Assembly: GCA_963599255.1 (NCBI GenBank)
Contig: CAVBWS010000002.1
Location: 37,998-101,997, forward strand
DNA from: RGIG5612 sp963599255
Lineage (GTDB): Bacteria > Bacillota > Clostridia > Lachnospirales > Lachnospiraceae
Length of the DNA: 64,000 bases
Direction: 5' to 3'
Each line of letters starts with the position of its first letter. Position 1 is the first letter of the stretch. Position numbers and translations under genes: made by a program. The notes beneath the pieces were generated by a model. The model searched no databases. It had not been told where the DNA came from and saw nothing but the letters and a program-made list of their open reading frames with translations. Below are positions 62,006-64,000 of this stretch, piece after piece.

Positions 62006-64000
62006 TTACTGTATATTGGCAAGAACCGACTCAAGCATATAACGATCGCTTAATATTGTCATGTCCTTAATATATACATCCGGCTCAATACCTGCTGCTA
62101 TACTTATGTGCGCTCCTGCCTTAACTGTGCAATAATTATCAGCGCCTGCGAATTCGAGAACTGTTCCGGTTGGCATAACAGCTGTCAGTATGTTATGTGA
62201 GCCGCCGCCTGTGCTCTGGCCCACCAGTGTAACAGAGGTTGAATTTTTCAGTGCGCTTGCAAGCAAGTTGCCGTAGTCTCTCGTATTCTCACTGATAAGG
62301 CAGTAAACATTATAAGCACCGGCATCTAATTTATCATTTGCAGTGATCTGTCCGTCGAAGTCTGCATCTGACTGATAAACCTGATTCTTATATGCACCCC
62401 AGTAGCCATCCTGGGTATTAATGTCTGCCTGACCCAGGATCCATCCTATAGCATATGCTGCTGCATTAAGGTCACTTCCCCGTGTCTCAGATATGTCGAT
62501 AACAACATTCTCAATAGGGCTGCCCTCTCGTTTTATCTGTGCATTTGCGTAAGCTATCAGGGCAACTGTGTCATCTGCAATATAATTTGCCAGATTCTCT
62601 CTTATATTGCTGTCGGCATAATTCAGTCCAGTATTGTTAAATTTAGCGATTGTTATGTAAGCTGTCTTATCTACTTCCTCGTAGCTGTTCGTCTTCTCGG
62701 AGACAGGGGCATTGCTGAAATATGTACTTCCCAGTTCCTTTATCGCAGCCTCATATGCCGCTACATTAGTGCTTGTAAGTGCCTGATACAAACCGGTCTG
62801 GCGGAAATAAGAATCGAATCCGTAGAAAATACCCAGATCATTCTTCATTCCGTAGTTCATATCCAGTATGAGACACAGCTCATAATAATCTGAGATTGCC
62901 TTAGTGCTGCTTCTCTGCTCTGCCGCTGTCTCGCTGTATATCTCCTTCAGGGTCTTGCCATCATTATTTTTAACGGTCTCATCCAGACTGTCTGTTACGA
63001 TGAAGGAATCCTTGCCATTATTGATCCAGTTAAATCCTGCCGGAACCATGAATATGCTGGAAAATGCTGACATCGGCATGTACGCTGCGCCATCGATCTC
63101 ATATACATTAAGTGCATAATCCGCAAGCCATATTGTGGAAGCCGCCTCATAAGTCTGGTAGATATTCTTACTATTGGCCTTTACGAGAACAGATACGCTG
63201 CCCTCAGAAGCAAGGTTGTGCTCTGAGAATGTTTTATAATCTGTAAACGCCACCGTGTTTTCTCCCAGATTGATGATTACTGTAGAGCCATTCTCCCTCG
63301 TAACAGTAAGTATCAGATTCTCACCGTCCCTGGAATAATTCGAAGTAAATGTTACGTTCTCATTACCCAGGACTTTTCTGTACAGGCTCTCTAGCTGTGC
63401 AAATGCCTTTGATAATTCTACGTATGCAACTTCAGAATTGCCATTTTCATATACCACCGGATAATTGGCCTCATAATTATCAGCCCTCATGGTATAGACT
63501 CCGATCGACGCACTGTTAAGAACCGGTGTGGCCTTATACTGCGCTACATATACGGTATCCGAAGATGCCGACGTAATGGCCTTATCCCATCCGATAAATG
63601 TGTATGTATATGTTCCGTCCGATGGCCTGGTCGGCACATCACCTGTATATTTCGGGGTCTCTCCGTTATTGATACGCTCACTTCGAAGGACCGTGCCATC
63701 ATAATTCTGCCAGATGATCAGGTACTGAGTTACGATAGGGATCGCACTAAAGCTTGCCGTATATACCGCATCACCACATGCCGGCACCACTTTTTCTCTC
63801 CATCCCGCAAATACGTATGAATATGTTCCGTCCGACGTTCTCGTCGGTGTTGCGCCGTAATATACCGGATTATTGCCCTTGTTTACCACATCCCTTTCAA
63901 GGACAGTTCCGTCCCAATTCAGCCATGTTATATTAAACCGCTGTATCGGTGCCGGTGTGGTCGGTTCTTCCGTGGTTGGCTCTTCCGTGGTTGGCTCTTG
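62006..64000 (-). CDS. Secreted S41-like protein with InlB-type repeats, N-terminus cut by window edge
   Basis: 664 codons visible; the frame is open to the right edge, so the true start is outside. It begins with EPTTE tandem repeats, then two about 70-residue InlB/Listeria-Bacteroides-type repeats (WLNWDGTVLERD...FAGW and WQNYDGTVLRSE...FIGW), then an S41-peptidase-like domain (NVVIDISETRGSD, LVGQSTGGGSHN). Where S41 enzymes have the nucleophile Ser two residues before GN, this reads TRDYGN with Asp (codon 62278-62276), so the protease may be inactive. Probably cell-surface exposed. Confidence 0.72.
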   Translation of the reverse strand, partial: QEPTTEEPTTEEPTTPAPIQRFNITWLNWDGTVLERDVVNKGNNPVYYGATPTRTSDGTYSYVFAGWREKVVPACGDAVYTASFSAIPIVTQYLIIWQNYDGTVLRSERINNGETPKYTGDVPTRPSDGTYTYTFIGWDKAITSASSDTVYVAQYKATPVLNSASIGVYTMRADNYEANYPVVYENGNSEVAYVELSKAFAQLESLYRKVLGNENVTFTSNYSRDGENLILTVTRENGSTVIINLGENTVAFTDYKTFSEHNLASEGSVSVLVKANSKNIYQTYEAASTIWLADYALNVYEIDGAAYMPMSAFSSIFMVPAGFNWINNGKDSFIVTDSLDETVKNNDGKTLKEIYSETAAEQRSSTKAISDYYELCLILDMNYGMKNDLGIFYGFDSYFRQTGLYQALTSTNVAAYEAAIKELGSTYFSNAPVSEKTNSYEEVDKTAYITIAKFNNTGLNYADSNIRENLANYIADDTVALIAYANAQIKREGSPIENVVIDISETRGSDLNAAAYAIGWILGQADINTQDGYWGAYKNQVYQSDADFDGQITANDKLDAGAYNVYCLISENTRDYGNLLASALKNSTSVTLVGQSTGGGSHNILTAVMPTGTVLEFAGADNYCTVKAGAHISIAAGIEPDVYIKDMTILSDRYMLESVLANIQ

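Overview
The window looks like a chromosome segment of an anaerobic, low-to-mid GC Bacillota, most likely a Lachnospiraceae-type Clostridia. Evidence for this includes a GlgC/GlgD glycogen operon, an [FeFe] hydrogenase, a glycyl radical enzyme with its activase, a HemZ-type radical SAM protein, DUF4349/DUF815/DUF1847 proteins, a Dlt-like envelope acylation operon and Gram-positive type ribosome binding sites. No rRNA or phylogenetic marker gene is present, so the family assignment is inference.

Layout. (1) 1-12.1 kb, all minus strand, is a catabolic block. One operon encodes an SDR, a glycyl-radical-enzyme activase, a zinc-type dehydrogenase and a glycyl radical enzyme cut by the left edge. 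A second encodes a ribose-type ABC importer plus a creatinase/M24-like enzyme. A PhlG/phloretin-hydrolase-like gene lies upstream. Both operons carry two copies of a 12-bp palindrome, TGACA-NN-TGTCA, exactly 32 bp apart and centred near -42 and -74, which implies one shared activator. The block ends near a tRNA-Ser gene. (2) 12.6-16.8 kb: a LysR regulator, SufE-like protein, an unknown protein, a fucose-isomerase-like protein and a YgjP-like metalloprotease. (3) 16.9-21.4 kb: an acyl-carrier protein/adenylase/MBOAT/SGNH operon that resembles dlt, with a DltX-like C-terminal motif fused to the MBOAT. (4) 21.6-25.5 kb: a probable structured small RNA with its own promoter and terminator, YbaK, an orphan RHH protein, NAD(P)HX dehydratase and a second LysR. 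(5) 25.6-33.5 kb: a glycogen operon (glgP, glgC, glgD, glgA, GH13). (6) 33.7-37.8 kb: pstSCAB-phoU. (7) 38.1-47 kb: a toxin-antitoxin pair, a polar amino-acid ABC importer, DUF6110 plus a P1B ATPase, an EamA transporter, a decayed toxin-antitoxin pair and a 3-hydroxyacyl-CoA dehydrogenase. (8) 47-54 kb: DUF4349, HemZ, a U32 pair and a DUF815 AAA protein. (9) 54.4-64 kb: a large secreted protein, a two-gene flavoprotein/[FeFe] hydrogenase unit, DUF1847, and a cell-surface S41-like protein cut by the right edge.

The most unusual features are non-coding. Two families of dispersed intergenic hairpin repeats occur between 33 and 61 kb. Family 1 has an almost invariant terminal loop and stems that differ between copies by compensatory changes. 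Family 2 is a three-hairpin unit, one copy of which sits inside a family-1 copy. The compensatory changes indicate that the structure, not the sequence, is maintained. I could not run database, folding or covariance searches; assignments rest on motifs read directly from the sequence.
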